Shown piece by piece: positions 8,934 to 18,720 of a stretch of 64,000 bases of DNA. Position numbers and translations under genes: made by a program. The DNA is taken from contig NZ_CP097269.1 of assembly GCF_028473645.1 (NCBI RefSeq), positions 752,001 to 816,000 of the forward strand, written 5' to 3'. This DNA is from Acidovorax sp. GBBC 1281 (GTDB lineage: Bacteria > Pseudomonadota > Gammaproteobacteria > Burkholderiales > Burkholderiaceae_C). Positions within the stretch are counted from its first letter, which is position 1, and every line of letters begins with the position of its first letter. A model generated the notes under the pieces. It had not been told where the DNA came from, ran no database searches, and was given only the letters and a program-made list of their open reading frames with translations.

Positions 8934-9479
8934 ATGGAACAGTTTCACGGCACCACCATCCTCAGCGTCCGCCGCCAGACGGCGGACGGCATCCAGGTCG
9001 CCATCGGCGGCGACGGCCAGGTCACCCTGGGCAACATCGTGGTCAAGGGCACCGCGCGCAAGGTGCGCAAGCTCTACCACGGCAAGGTCCTGGCGGGCTT
9101 CGCCGGGGCCACGGCCGATGCGTTCACGCTCTTCGAACGGTTCGAGGCCAAGCTGGAAAAGCACCAGGGCCACCTGACGCGCGCGGCCATCGAACTCACC
9201 AAGGACTGGCGCACCGACCGCGTGCTGCGCCGCCTGGAGGCCATGCTGGCCGTGGCCGACACCAGCGCCTCGCTCATCATCACCGGCAACGGCGACGTGC
9301 TGGAGCCCGAGCAGGGCATCGTGGCCATCGGATCGGGCGGCGCCTATGCGCACTCGGCGGCCAAGGCGCTGCTGAACCACACCGAGCTCAGCGCGCAGGA
9401 AGTGGTCAAGAAGTCGTTGGAGATCGCCGGCGAACTGTGCATCTACACCAACATGAACCACACCATCGAGACGCTCTGA
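8934..9479 (+). CDS. hslV: ATP-dependent protease peptidase subunit HslV
   Basis: Threonine peptidase of the HslUV (ClpYQ) protease, which forms a double hexamer. At 181 residues the length is typical. The start MEQFHG leaves a six-residue propeptide; the catalytic Thr is the first T of TTILSVRR. The other active-site elements GGDGQV and [15 protein letters not shown] are conserved. It is followed by hslU after an 82-bp spacer that holds a copy of the dispersed repeat. In many bacteria the two genes nearly touch, so the repeat separates them here. Confidence 0.96.
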   Translation: MEQFHGTTILSVRRQTADGIQVAIGGDGQVTLGNIVVKGTARKVRKLYHGKVLAGFAGATADAFTLFERFEAKLEKHQGHLTRAAIELTKDWRTDRVLRRLEAMLAVADTSASLIITGNGDVLEPEQGIVAIGSGGAYAHSAAKALLNHTELSAQEVVKKSLEIAGELCIYTNMNHTIETL

Positions 9480-9491
9480 GCGCCCCGGCGG

Positions 9492-9550
9492 TTACTATTA
9501 TTTTGATAGCTGTCTGCCATAGAAGAATATGCGCTGACGGCTCATTTGAT
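9492..9550 (+). repeat. Dispersed repeat copy R3, hslV-hslU spacer
   Basis: Contains CTATTATTTTGATAGC, then CTGCCATAG, AGAATATGCGCTG and an eroded GGCTCATTTGA. The CTATTATTTTGATAGC core is identical to the one in the copy beside mpl. It sits immediately before hslU and may form a small hairpin from its CTAT/ATAG ends. Confidence 0.65.
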
Positions 9551-9561
9551 TGCAGGTCCCC

Positions 9562-10890
9562 ATGTCGTCCATGACCCCCCAGGAAATCGTCTCCGAACTC
9601 GACCACCACATCGTCGGCCAGGCCAGCGCCAAGCGCGCCGTCGCCATCGCGCTGCGCAACCGCTGGCGCCGCCAGCAGGTGGAAGGCAGCCTGCGCCACG
9701 AGATCACCCCCAAGAACATCCTCATGATCGGCCCCACCGGCGTGGGCAAGACCGAGATCGCGCGCCGCCTGGCCCGGCTGGCCGATGCGCCCTTCATCAA
9801 GGTCGAGGCCACCAAGTTCACCGAGGTGGGCTACGTGGGCAAGGACGTGGACTCCATCGTCCGCGACCTGGTCGAGATGGCCGTCAAGCAGGCGCGCGAG
9901 AACGACATGAAGAAGGGCCGGGCCCGCGCCGAAGACGCGGCCGAGGACCGCATCCTCGACGTGCTGGTGCCGCCTGCGCGGAACACCGCGCAGGATGCGG
10001 CCGCGCCCGCCGACAACACCGCCCGCCAGGTCTTTCGCAAGAAGCTGCGCGAGGGCCAGCTGGACGACAAGGAAATCGAGATCGACGTGGCCGACGCCCG
10101 CCCGCAACTGGAGATCATGGGCCCGCAGGGCATGGAAGAGATGGCCGAGCAGCTGCGCGGCATGTTCAGCCAGATGGGCCAGGAAAAGCGCCGCACGCGC
10201 AAGCTCAAGATCGCCGAGGCGCTCAAGCTGCTCACCGACGAGGAGGCCGCCAAGCTCGTGAACGAGGACGAGGTGAAGACCCGCGCCGTGCAGAACGCCG
10301 AGCAGAACGGCATCGTCTTCATCGACGAGATCGACAAGGTGGCCACCCGGCAGGAATCGAGCGGCTCGGACATTTCGCGCCAGGGCGTGCAGCGCGACCT
10401 GCTGCCGCTGGTGGAGGGCACCACCGTGTCCACCAAGTACGGCATGGTCAAGACGGACCACATCCTGTTCATCGCCTCAGGCGCGTTCCACCTGAGCAAG
10501 CCGAGCGACCTGATCCCCGAGCTGCAGGGGCGTTTTCCGATCCGCGTCGAACTCGAATCGCTGTCCGTGCAGGATTTCGAAGCCATCCTCACGCAGACGC
10601 ATGCCTCGCTGGTCAAGCAGTACCAGGCCCTGCTGGCCACCGAAGGCGTTACGCTCGAATTCGCGCCCGAGGGCATCACGCGCCTGGCGCACATCGCCTT
10701 CGAGGTGAACGAGCGCACCGAGAACATCGGCGCGCGCCGGCTGTCCACGGTGATGGAGCGGCTGCTCGACGAAGTGAGCTTCGATGCCGCCCGTTTGTCC
10801 GGCCAGACGGTGGTGGTGGATGCCGCGTACGTGAACGCGCGGCTCGAGTCCTTGAGCCAGGACGAGGATTTGTCGCGCTATATCTTGTAA
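9562..10890 (+). CDS. hslU: ATPase/unfoldase subunit HslU
   Basis: AAA+ unfoldase that feeds substrates to HslV. The protein is 442 residues with Walker A GPTGVGKT at 57-64 and Walker [10 protein letters not shown]; the I-domain lies between them with a short Ala/Asp-rich insert. The C-terminus ends LSRYIL, the conserved tail that activates HslV. The start [13 protein letters not shown] aligns with the family; a TTG four codons upstream is less likely. It is the last gene before the division cluster. Confidence 0.96.
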   Translation: MSSMTPQEIVSELDHHIVGQASAKRAVAIALRNRWRRQQVEGSLRHEITPKNILMIGPTGVGKTEIARRLARLADAPFIKVEATKFTEVGYVGKDVDSIVRDLVEMAVKQARENDMKKGRARAEDAAEDRILDVLVPPARNTAQDAAAPADNTARQVFRKKLREGQLDDKEIEIDVADARPQLEIMGPQGMEEMAEQLRGMFSQMGQEKRRTRKLKIAEALKLLTDEEAAKLVNEDEVKTRAVQNAEQNGIVFIDEIDKVATRQESSGSDISRQGVQRDLLPLVEGTTVSTKYGMVKTDHILFIASGAFHLSKPSDLIPELQGRFPIRVELESLSVQDFEAILTQTHASLVKQYQALLATEGVTLEFAPEGITRLAHIAFEVNERTENIGARRLSTVMERLLDEVSFDAARLSGQTVVVDAAYVNARLESLSQDEDLSRYIL

Positions 10891-11092
10891 AAGATTCCGG
10901 CGTGTTGCGGGCCCCTGGATTCTTGCCCGGATTCCAGGTTGCCCGATAGCCTTCAGGTATCACTTGCATAGCCTGGGCTAAGTGCTTATTCAGTAAAGCA
11001 TTTTGGGCGTTCTCCACTGGCACTGTCGGTGCTAAGTCGTTGATTTCATTGCAAAACTTTGTTGCACCTGGCGGGGCTCGGTATTTTTTTCC

Positions 11093-11101
11093 TGCTACAG
11101 T
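11093..11101 (+). promoter_or_regulatory. Candidate extended -10 promoter for the dcw cluster
   Basis: TGCTACAGT fits an extended -10 (TGnTAnnnT) and overlaps the first repeat of the MraZ operator. A second candidate just upstream is TTGTTG at 11059 with TATTTT at 11082 (17-bp spacer). Neither is strong. Confidence 0.4.
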
Positions 11102-11132
11102 GCAAAAAAGTGCAATTAAGTGGTGAAAAGTG
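11098..11132 (+). promoter_or_regulatory. Probable MraZ operator: four AGTG direct repeats at 10-bp period
   Basis: AGTG occurs at 11099, 11109, 11119 and 11129, exactly one helical turn apart and mostly preceded by AA. MraZ of E. coli binds direct TGGGN repeats with 5-nt spacers (10-bp period), and AAAGTG-type repeats are reported for Mycoplasma. The position about 60 bp before the mraZ start fits autorepression. Confidence 0.75.
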
Positions 11133-11188
11133 CCCTCGTGCGTCCATTCCGGATGCGCAGGCGCGACAACGAGCTGGGGTTCGATTCC

Positions 11189-11617
11189 GTGTTTCAAGGG
11201 GCGTCATCGCTGAGTCTGGATGCGAAGGGAAGGCTTTCCGTGCCTACCCGGCATCGTGACGTCCTCGCGGCGACCGCCAACAGCCAGCTCACCATCACCA
11301 AGCATCCGCACGGCTGCCTCATGGTGTTCCCCCGCCCCGAATGGGAAAAATTCCGCGAGCGCATTGCCGAGTTGCCCATGTCCGCCCAGTGGTGGAAGCG
11401 CATCTTCCTGGGCAACGCGATGGACGTGGACATGGACGGCACCGGCCGCGTGCTGGTCTCGCCCGAACTGCGGCAGGCCGCCGGCATCACCAAGGACACG
11501 ATGCTGCTCGGCATGGGCAACCACTTCGAGCTGTGGGACAAGGCCACCTACGAGGCGCAGGAGGCTGTTGCCATGCAGGCCGAGATGCCGGCCGCTTTCC
11601 AGGACTTTTCTTTCTGA
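11189..11617 (+). CDS. mraZ: Transcriptional regulator MraZ
   Basis: Cluster-specific DNA-binding repressor with two AbrB-like swapped-hairpin repeats (142 residues). The first repeat is [16 protein letters not shown] and the second [15 protein letters not shown]. The GTG start (MFQGASSL) has GCTGGGG upstream and matches the family N-terminus; an upstream GTG would add 23 unrelated residues. It is the first gene of a long co-oriented operon and probably binds the AGTG repeats ahead of it. Confidence 0.93.
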   Translation: MFQGASSLSLDAKGRLSVPTRHRDVLAATANSQLTITKHPHGCLMVFPRPEWEKFRERIAELPMSAQWWKRIFLGNAMDVDMDGTGRVLVSPELRQAAGITKDTMLLGMGNHFELWDKATYEAQEAVAMQAEMPAAFQDFSF

Positions 11618-11621
11618 GGCC

Positions 11622-12554
11622 ATGGTGAACGCACCGCTGCAACACACCACGGTCTTGCTGGGCGAGGCGGTCGACGCCTTGCTGGGCGCCGCCGGCCCCG
11701 CGCCCGCCGGCGTGTGGATCGACGCCACCTTCGGCCGTGGCGGGCACTCCCGCAAGATACTGGACCGGCTGGGGCCGGGCGGGGGCCTCGTGGCGTTCGA
11801 CAAGGACCCCGAGGCCATCGCAGAAGCAGCGCGCATCACCGATGCGCGCTTTTCCATTCGGCACGAAGGATTCCGCCATCTGGCCGAACTGCCCGAGCGC
11901 AGCGCCGCGGGCATCCTCATGGACCTGGGCGTGAGTTCGCCCCAGATCGACAGCCCCGACCGGGGCTTCAGCTTTCGTTTCGACGGCCCGCTGGACATGC
12001 GCATGGACACCACGCGCGGCGAGAGCGTGGCCGATTGGTTGGCCACGGCCGAGGTCGGGCAGATTGCGGAGGTGATACGTGACTACGGCGAAGAACGGTT
12101 TGCTGGCCCCATTGCAAAGGCGATTGTTGCTCGTCGCGAGGAGCGGGGCCCTCTTGCCACCACCGCTGAACTGGCCCAACTCGTGGCTGGCTCGGTCAAG
12201 ACCCGCGAAGCAGGCCAGAACCCTGCAACGCGCACATTTCAGGCTCTTCGGATTTTCATCAACGCCGAGCTTGAAGAGTTGCAACAGGCGCTAGAGGCCA
12301 GCCTGCGGGTGCTCGCACCCGGTGGCCGGCTGGTGGTGATCAGCTTCCATTCGCTGGAAGACCGCATCGTCAAGCAGTTCATCGCCCAGCATTCCAAGGA
12401 GGTCTTCGACCGCCGCGCACCATTTGCGCAGCCGCAGCCCATGCGGCTCAAGGCGCTGGACCGCATCAAGCCCACCGCGGCCGAGATCGAGGCCAACCCC
12501 CGCTCCCGCAGCGCGGTGATGCGCGTGGCCGAGCGCACGGAGGTGCCGGCATGA
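11622..12554 (+). CDS. rsmH: 16S rRNA m4C1402 N4-methyltransferase RsmH
   Basis: SAM-dependent methylation of 16S rRNA C1402. The protein is 310 residues; the SAM-binding motif I is [16 protein letters not shown], and the family motifs [14 protein letters not shown] and [15 protein letters not shown] are present. It starts four nucleotides after the mraZ stop, with GAGG overlapping that stop, and overlaps ftsL by ATGA. The stretch around 12080-12300 uses more T- and A-ending codons than its surroundings but encodes conserved sequence. Confidence 0.96.
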   Translation: MVNAPLQHTTVLLGEAVDALLGAAGPAPAGVWIDATFGRGGHSRKILDRLGPGGGLVAFDKDPEAIAEAARITDARFSIRHEGFRHLAELPERSAAGILMDLGVSSPQIDSPDRGFSFRFDGPLDMRMDTTRGESVADWLATAEVGQIAEVIRDYGEERFAGPIAKAIVARREERGPLATTAELAQLVAGSVKTREAGQNPATRTFQALRIFINAELEELQQALEASLRVLAPGGRLVVISFHSLEDRIVKQFIAQHSKEVFDRRAPFAQPQPMRLKALDRIKPTAAEIEANPRSRSAVMRVAERTEVPA

Positions 12555-12889
12555 CGCGCCTGAGCTTGGTGCTGCTGCTGGGGGTGATGGTGAGCGCGCT
12601 GTACCTCGTGCACATGCAGTACGAGTCGCGGCGCCTGTTCACCGAACTGGACCGCGCGGTGGCCAATTCGCGCCGCCTGGAGACCGAACACCAGCGCCTG
12701 CAGGTCGAAAAGCGCGCCCAGGCGACGCCGCTGCGGGTGGAAAAGCTCGCCCGCGACCGCCTGCAGATGCGCACGGCCACGCCGGCCATCACGCAGTACG
12801 TCGCCGACGACGGCACGCCCGTGGTCACGGCCGCCACGGCGGCTCCGGTGCCGGCCACGCCGGGTGGCGCGGGGAGCGTGCGCCGATGA
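12551..12889 (+). CDS. ftsL: Cell division protein FtsL
   Basis: Bitopic divisome protein that forms a complex with FtsB and FtsQ. The 112 residues comprise one N-terminal membrane segment (about 5-21), then a periplasmic leucine-zipper coiled coil ([20 protein letters not shown]...) and an Ala/Pro-rich tail. Identification rests on topology, length and position between rsmH and ftsI. Translation is coupled at both ends by ATGA overlaps. Confidence 0.93.
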   Translation: MTRLSLVLLLGVMVSALYLVHMQYESRRLFTELDRAVANSRRLETEHQRLQVEKRAQATPLRVEKLARDRLQMRTATPAITQYVADDGTPVVTAATAAPVPATPGGAGSVRR

Positions 12890-14631
12890 GCCGCAGCGTC
12901 AACTACACCTCCAGCCCGCTGCTGGCCAGCAAGACGCCGGTCTGGCGCAGCAAGTTCATCGTAGCCATGGTGGCGCTGGGCTTCGTGGGCCTGGGCGCCC
13001 GCGCGGCCTACGTGCAGGTGTTCGGCAATGCGTTCTTCCAGCGGCAGGGCGAGGTGCGATTCGCCCGCACGCTGGAGCTGCCCGCCAACCGGGGCCGCAT
13101 CCTGGACCGCAACGGGCTGATCCTGGCCTCCAGCGTGCCGGCGGCCAGCATCTGGGCCATTCCGGAAGACGTGGAGCAGGACAAGCCCGAGGTGCGCGAA
13201 AAGCTCCAGCAACTGGCCAAGCTGCTGGAGATGCCGCTGCCCGCGCTCAAGACCAAGCTCGCGGACGAGGACAAGACCTTCGTCTGGATCAAGCGCCAGC
13301 TCGACTGGGAGGTCGGCCAGCAGATCGCCGCCCTCGACATCAAGGGCATCTACCAGCGTAAGGAATACAAGCGCCAGTACCCCGAAGGCGAATCGGCCGC
13401 GCACGTGGTGGGTTTCACCAACGTGGAAGACCATGGCCAGGAGGGCATGGAGCTGGCCTTCGACCAGCAGCTGGCCGGCAAGGCCGGCTCGCGCCGCGTC
13501 ATCAAGGACCGCCTGGGCCGCGTGGTGGAGGGTGTGGGCGCCGAGGTACCGCCGGTGGACGGGCAGGACATGCAGCTGTCTATCGACAGCAAGGTGCAGT
13601 TCTTCGCCTACCAGAAGCTGCGCGACCAGGTGGCGCTGCACAAGGCCAAGGCCGGCAGCGTGGTGGTGATCGACGCGCACACGGGCGAGCTGCTGGCGCT
13701 GGCCAACTACCCGAGCTACGTGCCCGACAAGCGCCAGAACCTCACCGGCGAGCAGCTGCGCAACCGCGCGCTCACCGACGTGTTCGAGCCCGGCTCCACC
13801 ATGAAGCCGTTCACCATCGGCCTGGCGCTGGAGACCGGCCGCGTGCGCCCGGAAACCATCGTGGACACCAACCCCGGCCGCGTCACCATCACGGGCTCGA
13901 CCATCTCCGACACGCACAACTACGGCGTGCTCACGGTCGAGGGCGTGATCCAGAAATCCAGCAACGTGGGCACCACCAAGATCGCCATGCAGATGCCGGC
14001 GCGCGAGATGTGGGAGACCTTCTCGGCGGCCGGTTTCGGGCAGAAGCCGCAGATCCACTTCCCCGGCGTGGTGAGCGGCCGCCTGCGGCCCTACAAGACC
14101 TGGCGCCCGGTGGAGCAGGCCACCATGTCCTACGGCTACGGCCTGTCGGCCAGCCTGCTGCAGATGGCGCGCTCGTACACGGTGTTCGCCAACGGCGGCC
14201 AGATCATTCCCGCCACCATGCTCAAGTCGAGCACGCCGGCGGTCGGCGTGCCCGTGTTCTCCGAGCGCACGGCCGACCAGGTGCGCAAGATGCTGCAGAT
14301 GGCCGCGGGCCCCGGCGGCACGGGCCAGCAGGCGCAGACCGTGGGCTACTCGGTGGGCGGAAAATCCGGCACCGCGCGAAAGCAGGTGGGCAAGAGCTAT
14401 GCCTCGGGCAAGTACCGGGCGTGGTTCACCGGCATGGCGCCGATCGACAAGCCGCGCATCATCGTCGCGGTGATGATCGACGAGCCCAGCAACGGCGTGT
14501 TCTACGGCGGCGCGGTGGCCGCGCCGGTGTTCAGCGCCGTGGTGCAGCAGACCCTTCGCATGATGGGCGTGCAGCCCGACATGGCCGTCAAGCCCCAGAT
14601 CGTGGCCAACACCGTGGAGGAATCGCTATGA
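12886..14631 (+). CDS. ftsI: Peptidoglycan D,D-transpeptidase FtsI (PBP3)
   Basis: Septal class B penicillin-binding protein, 581 residues. It has one N-terminal membrane anchor (about 22-44), a pedestal/dimerisation domain with RGRILDRNG, then the transpeptidase domain. The acyl-acceptor box is STMK (in EPGSTMKPF), the second motif SSN and the third KSGT (GGKSGTARK). All three catalytic boxes are intact. It works with FtsW, encoded further down the cluster. The start overlaps ftsL and the stop overlaps murE. Confidence 0.97.
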   Translation: MSRSVNYTSSPLLASKTPVWRSKFIVAMVALGFVGLGARAAYVQVFGNAFFQRQGEVRFARTLELPANRGRILDRNGLILASSVPAASIWAIPEDVEQDKPEVREKLQQLAKLLEMPLPALKTKLADEDKTFVWIKRQLDWEVGQQIAALDIKGIYQRKEYKRQYPEGESAAHVVGFTNVEDHGQEGMELAFDQQLAGKAGSRRVIKDRLGRVVEGVGAEVPPVDGQDMQLSIDSKVQFFAYQKLRDQVALHKAKAGSVVVIDAHTGELLALANYPSYVPDKRQNLTGEQLRNRALTDVFEPGSTMKPFTIGLALETGRVRPETIVDTNPGRVTITGSTISDTHNYGVLTVEGVIQKSSNVGTTKIAMQMPAREMWETFSAAGFGQKPQIHFPGVVSGRLRPYKTWRPVEQATMSYGYGLSASLLQMARSYTVFANGGQIIPATMLKSSTPAVGVPVFSERTADQVRKMLQMAAGPGGTGQQAQTVGYSVGGKSGTARKQVGKSYASGKYRAWFTGMAPIDKPRIIVAVMIDEPSNGVFYGGAVAAPVFSAVVQQTLRMMGVQPDMAVKPQIVANTVEESL

Positions 14632-16139
14632 CGACGACCCCGCTGCTCACTTCGGTGCACGACGCCGTGCAATGGCTGGCCGCCCGGGTGACCGGTACGC
14701 TGCAGACCGACAGCCGGCTGATCCAGCCTGGCGACGGCTTCATCGCCTGGCCGGGCGCCGCCACCGATGGCCGCGCCCATGTGGGCGACGCACTGGCGCG
14801 TGGCGCCATGGCCTGCCTGGTCGAGCACGAAGGCATCGAGGCCTTCCATTTCGCCGACGCGCCGGTGGCCGCGCTGCGCGGGCTCAAGGCCATCACCGGG
14901 ACGCTGGCGGCCGAGTGGTTCGGGCACCCCACCCAGTCGATCGACGTGCTGGCCGTGACCGGCACCAACGGCAAGACCAGCGTCAGCTGGTGGCTGGCCG
15001 ATGCGCTCAACCTGCTGGCGCGCAACGAACTGGCGGCGCCCGGCGGCTGCGCGCTGATCGGCACGCTGGGTGCCGGCGTGCCGCCCGCGCTCGAATCCAC
15101 CGGCCTCACCACGCCGGACCCGGTGCGCCTGCAGCGCGCCTTCGCTCATTTCACCAAAGAAGGCCATGTGGCCTGCGCGATCGAGGCGTCGTCCATCGGG
15201 CTGGCGGAGCACCGCCTGACCGGCACGCGGGTGCGGGCGGCCCTGTTCACCAATTTCACCCAGGACCACCTGGACTACCACCCGAGCATGGCCGCCTACT
15301 GGCAGGCCAAGAGCACCCTGTTCGACTGGCCCGGGCTGCAGATCGCCGTGGTCAACATCGACGACCGGCGCGGCGCCGAACTGCACGAGACGCTCTCCCA
15401 GCAGCCGCTGGACCTGTGGAGCGTCTCCCTTCAGGGGCCGGCGCGCCTGCAGGCGCGGGACATTGCCTGGGGCGATGGCGGCCTGTCGTTCACTGTGGCC
15501 GAGGGCGCGCAAAGCCACGTGCTGCAGACCCGGCTCATCGGCCACTACAACGTGGGCAACCTGCTGCTCGTGATGGCAACGCTGCGGGCGCTGGGCGTGC
15601 CGCTGGAACACGCGCTGTATGCCTGCGCACAGCTGTCGCCGGTGCCGGGCCGCATGGAGCAGATCCATGCGCCCGACCAGCCCCTGGTCGCCGTGGATTA
15701 CGCCCACACGCCCGATGCCCTCGACCAGGCGTTGCAGGCGCTGCGCCCCATCGCGGCGGAACGCGGCGGTCGGCTGTGGTGCGTGTTCGGCTGCGGCGGC
15801 AGCCGCGACCGCACCAAGCGCCCCCTGATGGGCGCGGTCGCGCAGCAGCGTGCCGATGCGGTCATCGTCACCAGCGACAACCCGCGCGGCGAGACGCCTG
15901 CGGACATCATCCATGAGATCCTGCAGGGCACCCTGGCCGGGCGCACCGTCCGTGCCGAGGTCGATCGCGCCGCGGCCATCGCGCTCGCGCTGTCCGAGGC
16001 CGGCCCGCGGGACGTGGTCCTGATCGCCGGCAAGGGCCATGAGGATTACCAGGAGGCGGCGGGCGAGCGCAGGCCGTTCTCCGACATGTCCCACGCCCAG
16101 GCCGGACTGGCCGCCCGGGGAGGCCGTGCATGGGCATGA
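14628..16139 (+). CDS. murE: UDP-MurNAc-L-Ala-D-Glu:meso-diaminopimelate ligase MurE
   Basis: Cytoplasmic ATP-dependent ligase that adds the third stem-peptide residue. The protein is 503 residues with P-loop TGTNGKTS around 110-118, the central Mur ligase domain and a C-terminal domain with DNPRGE. The DNPR motif marks meso-diaminopimelate rather than lysine specificity. Its first ATG overlaps the ftsI stop, and its end overlaps murF by 10 bp. Confidence 0.96.
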   Translation: MTTTPLLTSVHDAVQWLAARVTGTLQTDSRLIQPGDGFIAWPGAATDGRAHVGDALARGAMACLVEHEGIEAFHFADAPVAALRGLKAITGTLAAEWFGHPTQSIDVLAVTGTNGKTSVSWWLADALNLLARNELAAPGGCALIGTLGAGVPPALESTGLTTPDPVRLQRAFAHFTKEGHVACAIEASSIGLAEHRLTGTRVRAALFTNFTQDHLDYHPSMAAYWQAKSTLFDWPGLQIAVVNIDDRRGAELHETLSQQPLDLWSVSLQGPARLQARDIAWGDGGLSFTVAEGAQSHVLQTRLIGHYNVGNLLLVMATLRALGVPLEHALYACAQLSPVPGRMEQIHAPDQPLVAVDYAHTPDALDQALQALRPIAAERGGRLWCVFGCGGSRDRTKRPLMGAVAQQRADAVIVTSDNPRGETPADIIHEILQGTLAGRTVRAEVDRAAAIALALSEAGPRDVVLIAGKGHEDYQEAAGERRPFSDMSHAQAGLAARGGRAWA

Positions 16140-17551
16140 TGACGCTGCAAGAGGCGCTGGGGTTCATCCAGGCGCGCGTCCCCGCTGCACGGCTGGTGGG
16201 CGAGGGCGGCATGCCGCTGTCCCGCGTGCACACCGACACGCGCACGCTCCAGGCCGGCGACCTCTTCGTGGCGCTCAAGGGCGAGCGCTACGACGCCAAT
16301 GCCTTCCTGGCCGACGCGCGCAAGGCCGGTGCCGCCGCCGCCGTGGCCCATGGCGGGCTGCTCGATGCGGCCGGGCTGCCCGGCATCGAGGTGCCCGACA
16401 CGCTGGCGGCGCTCGGTGCCCTGGCCGCCGGCTGGCGGGCCCAGTTCCGGCTGCCGCTGATCGGGGTGACCGGCAGCAACGGCAAGACCACCGTCACACA
16501 GATGCTCGCGGCGGTGCTGCAGGCCTGGAAGGGCCCGGCGGCCTTTGCGACGCAAGGCAATTTCAACAACGACATCGGTGTGCCGCTGATGCTGCTGCGG
16601 CTCAACGCGGCGCACGAGGCGGCGGTGATCGAGCTGGGCATGAACCATCCGGGCGAGATCTCGTACCTGGCGGGGCTGGCCCGTCCCACGGTGGCGCTCG
16701 TCAACAACGCGCAGCGCGAACACCTGGAGTTCATGCACACGGTGCAGGCCGTGGCCGAGGAGAACGGCGCCTGCCTCCCGGCCCTGCCCGCCGACGGCGT
16801 GGCCGTGTTCCCCGCGGGCGATGCCTACACCGCACTCTGGCGGCAACTGGCCGCGGGACGCCGCTGCGTGACCTTTGGTGCGGACGGCGCCGACGTGCGA
16901 TGCACCGCCGCGCGCTGGGAAGCGAACACCTGGCACATCCGCATCGAAACGCCGCAGGGCGGCTTCGATACCACGCTGCGCATCGCAGGCATGCACAACG
17001 TGACCAATGCACTGGCCGCCACGGCCTGCGCATGGGCGGCGGGCGTGCCGCTGGATGCCGTCGCGCGCGGGCTTTCCGCCTTCGTGCCGGTCAAGGGGCG
17101 CTCGCGCGCCTTCAGCGTGCCGCAGGACGGGCGCGTGGTCACGGCGGTGGACGACACCTACAACGCCAACCCCGATTCCATGCGCGCCGCCATCGACGTG
17201 CTGGCCGGCCTGCCCGGTCCACGGCTGCTGGTGCTGGGCGACATGGGCGAGGTGGGCGAGCAAGGGCCGCAGTTCCACGCCGAAGCGGGCGCGCAGGCGC
17301 GCGCCAGCGGCATCGACAGGCTGTTCGCGCTGGGCGCGCTCAGCACCCACGCTGCGCAGGCCCACGGGCCGGATGCGCGGCATTTCGAAGACATGGCATC
17401 GCTGCTTGCAGCGGTGCGGCAAGCCCTGCCCCAGGTGGGCAGCGTGCTGGTGAAGGGATCTCGGTTCATGAAGATGGAGCAGGTGGTGCAGGCGCTGGAA
17501 GCCCGTGCGGACACGAAGACGAACGCACGCGGGGGCGCCACATGCTGCTGA
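16130..17551 (+). CDS. murF: UDP-MurNAc-tripeptide:D-Ala-D-Ala ligase MurF
   Basis: Completes the UDP-MurNAc-pentapeptide by adding D-Ala-D-Ala made by Ddl. The protein is 473 residues with P-loop [12 protein letters not shown] near 112-123, the [10 protein letters not shown] central motif and [11 protein letters not shown] at the start of the C-terminal domain. The start could also be the ATG two codons later. It overlaps murE and runs 10 bp into mraY. Confidence 0.96.
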   Translation: MGMMTLQEALGFIQARVPAARLVGEGGMPLSRVHTDTRTLQAGDLFVALKGERYDANAFLADARKAGAAAAVAHGGLLDAAGLPGIEVPDTLAALGALAAGWRAQFRLPLIGVTGSNGKTTVTQMLAAVLQAWKGPAAFATQGNFNNDIGVPLMLLRLNAAHEAAVIELGMNHPGEISYLAGLARPTVALVNNAQREHLEFMHTVQAVAEENGACLPALPADGVAVFPAGDAYTALWRQLAAGRRCVTFGADGADVRCTAARWEANTWHIRIETPQGGFDTTLRIAGMHNVTNALAATACAWAAGVPLDAVARGLSAFVPVKGRSRAFSVPQDGRVVTAVDDTYNANPDSMRAAIDVLAGLPGPRLLVLGDMGEVGEQGPQFHAEAGAQARASGIDRLFALGALSTHAAQAHGPDARHFEDMASLLAAVRQALPQVGSVLVKGSRFMKMEQVVQALEARADTKTNARGGATCC

Positions 17552-18720
17552 TGCTGTCGCAATGGCTGCAGGGCCTGTCCCCGGAATTCGGGTTCTTCCG
17601 CGTCTTCCAGTACCTCACGTTCCGCGCGGTGATGGCGGCGCTGACGGCACTGGTGATCGGGCTGGCGGCGGGGCCGAAGGTGATCCGCATGCTCGCCTCG
17701 CTCAAGATCGGGCAGCCCATCCGTGGCTACGCGATGGAATCGCACCTTTCCAAGAGCGGTACCCCGACCATGGGGGGCGTGCTCATCCTGGGCTCGATCG
17801 CGATCTCCACGCTGCTGTGGTTCGACCTGTCCAACCGCTTCGTGTGGATCGTGCTGGCCGTGACCCTGGGCTTCGGCGCCATCGGCTGGGTGGACGACTG
17901 GCGCAAGGTGGTGCGCAAGGACCCGGAAGGCATGCGCTCGCGCGAGAAGTATTTCTGGCAGTCCGTCATCGGTCTGCTGGCCGCGCTCTACCTGGTGTTC
18001 AGCATTTCCGAGAACTCCAATTCGCGCGTGTTCGAGCTGTTCATCACCTGGGTGCAGTCCGGCTTCTCGCTGGACCTACCGCCGCAGGCCGGGCTGCTGG
18101 TGCCGTTCTTCAAGGAAGTCAGCTACCCGCTGGGCGTGCTGGGCTTCGTGATCCTGACCTACCTCGTGATCGTGGGATCGAGCAACGCGGTCAACCTGAC
18201 CGACGGCCTCGATGGACTGGCGATCATGCCGGTCGTCATGGTGGGCTCGGCGCTGGGGCTGTTCGCCTACGTGGCCGGCAGCACGGTGTACTCCAAGTAC
18301 CTGCTGTTCCCGCACATCGCCGGCGCGGGCGAATTGCTGATCTTCTGCTCGGCCATGGCCGGCGCGGGCCTGGCCTTCCTGTGGTTCAACACCCACCCGG
18401 CCCAGGTGTTCATGGGCGACGTGGGCGCGCTGGCGCTGGGCGGCGCTTTGGGCACCATCGCCGTCATCGTGCGCCAGGAGATCGTGCTGGCCATCATGGG
18501 CGGCATCTTCGTGGTCGAGGCGCTTTCGGTGATGCTGCAGGTCGCCTGGTTCAAGTACACCAAGAAGCGCTACGGCCAGGGCCGGCGGCTGCTCAAGATG
18601 GCGCCGCTGCACCACCATTTCGAGAAAAGCGGCTGGAAGGAGACGCAGGTGGTCGTGCGCTTCTGGATCATCACCATGCTGCTGTGCCTCATCGGCCTGA
18701 CCACGCTGAAACTGCGATGA
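17542..18720 (+). CDS. mraY: Phospho-MurNAc-pentapeptide translocase MraY
   Basis: Integral membrane transferase that makes lipid I on undecaprenyl phosphate. The protein is 392 residues with about ten membrane segments. Visible signatures are [13 protein letters not shown] (substrate loop), [11 protein letters not shown] (catalytic Asp) and the C-terminal HHHFEKSGW with the conserved His cluster. The start ATG overlaps the end of murF, and the stop overlaps murD as ATGA. Confidence 0.97.
   Translation: MLLMLSQWLQGLSPEFGFFRVFQYLTFRAVMAALTALVIGLAAGPKVIRMLASLKIGQPIRGYAMESHLSKSGTPTMGGVLILGSIAISTLLWFDLSNRFVWIVLAVTLGFGAIGWVDDWRKVVRKDPEGMRSREKYFWQSVIGLLAALYLVFSISENSNSRVFELFITWVQSGFSLDLPPQAGLLVPFFKEVSYPLGVLGFVILTYLVIVGSSNAVNLTDGLDGLAIMPVVMVGSALGLFAYVAGSTVYSKYLLFPHIAGAGELLIFCSAMAGAGLAFLWFNTHPAQVFMGDVGALALGGALGTIAVIVRQEIVLAIMGGIFVVEALSVMLQVAWFKYTKKRYGQGRRLLKMAPLHHHFEKSGWKETQVVVRFWIITMLLCLIGLTTLKLR

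Noticed and set aside
8823..8934. Longer N-terminal forms of HslV starting upstream
   Set aside because: Would remove the catalytic Thr from its near-N-terminal position; the short propeptide form is correct.
10970..11006. Hairpin TGCTT-AAGCA followed by TTTT after hslU
   Set aside because: Only a 5-bp stem and four T; too weak to call as the hslU terminator.
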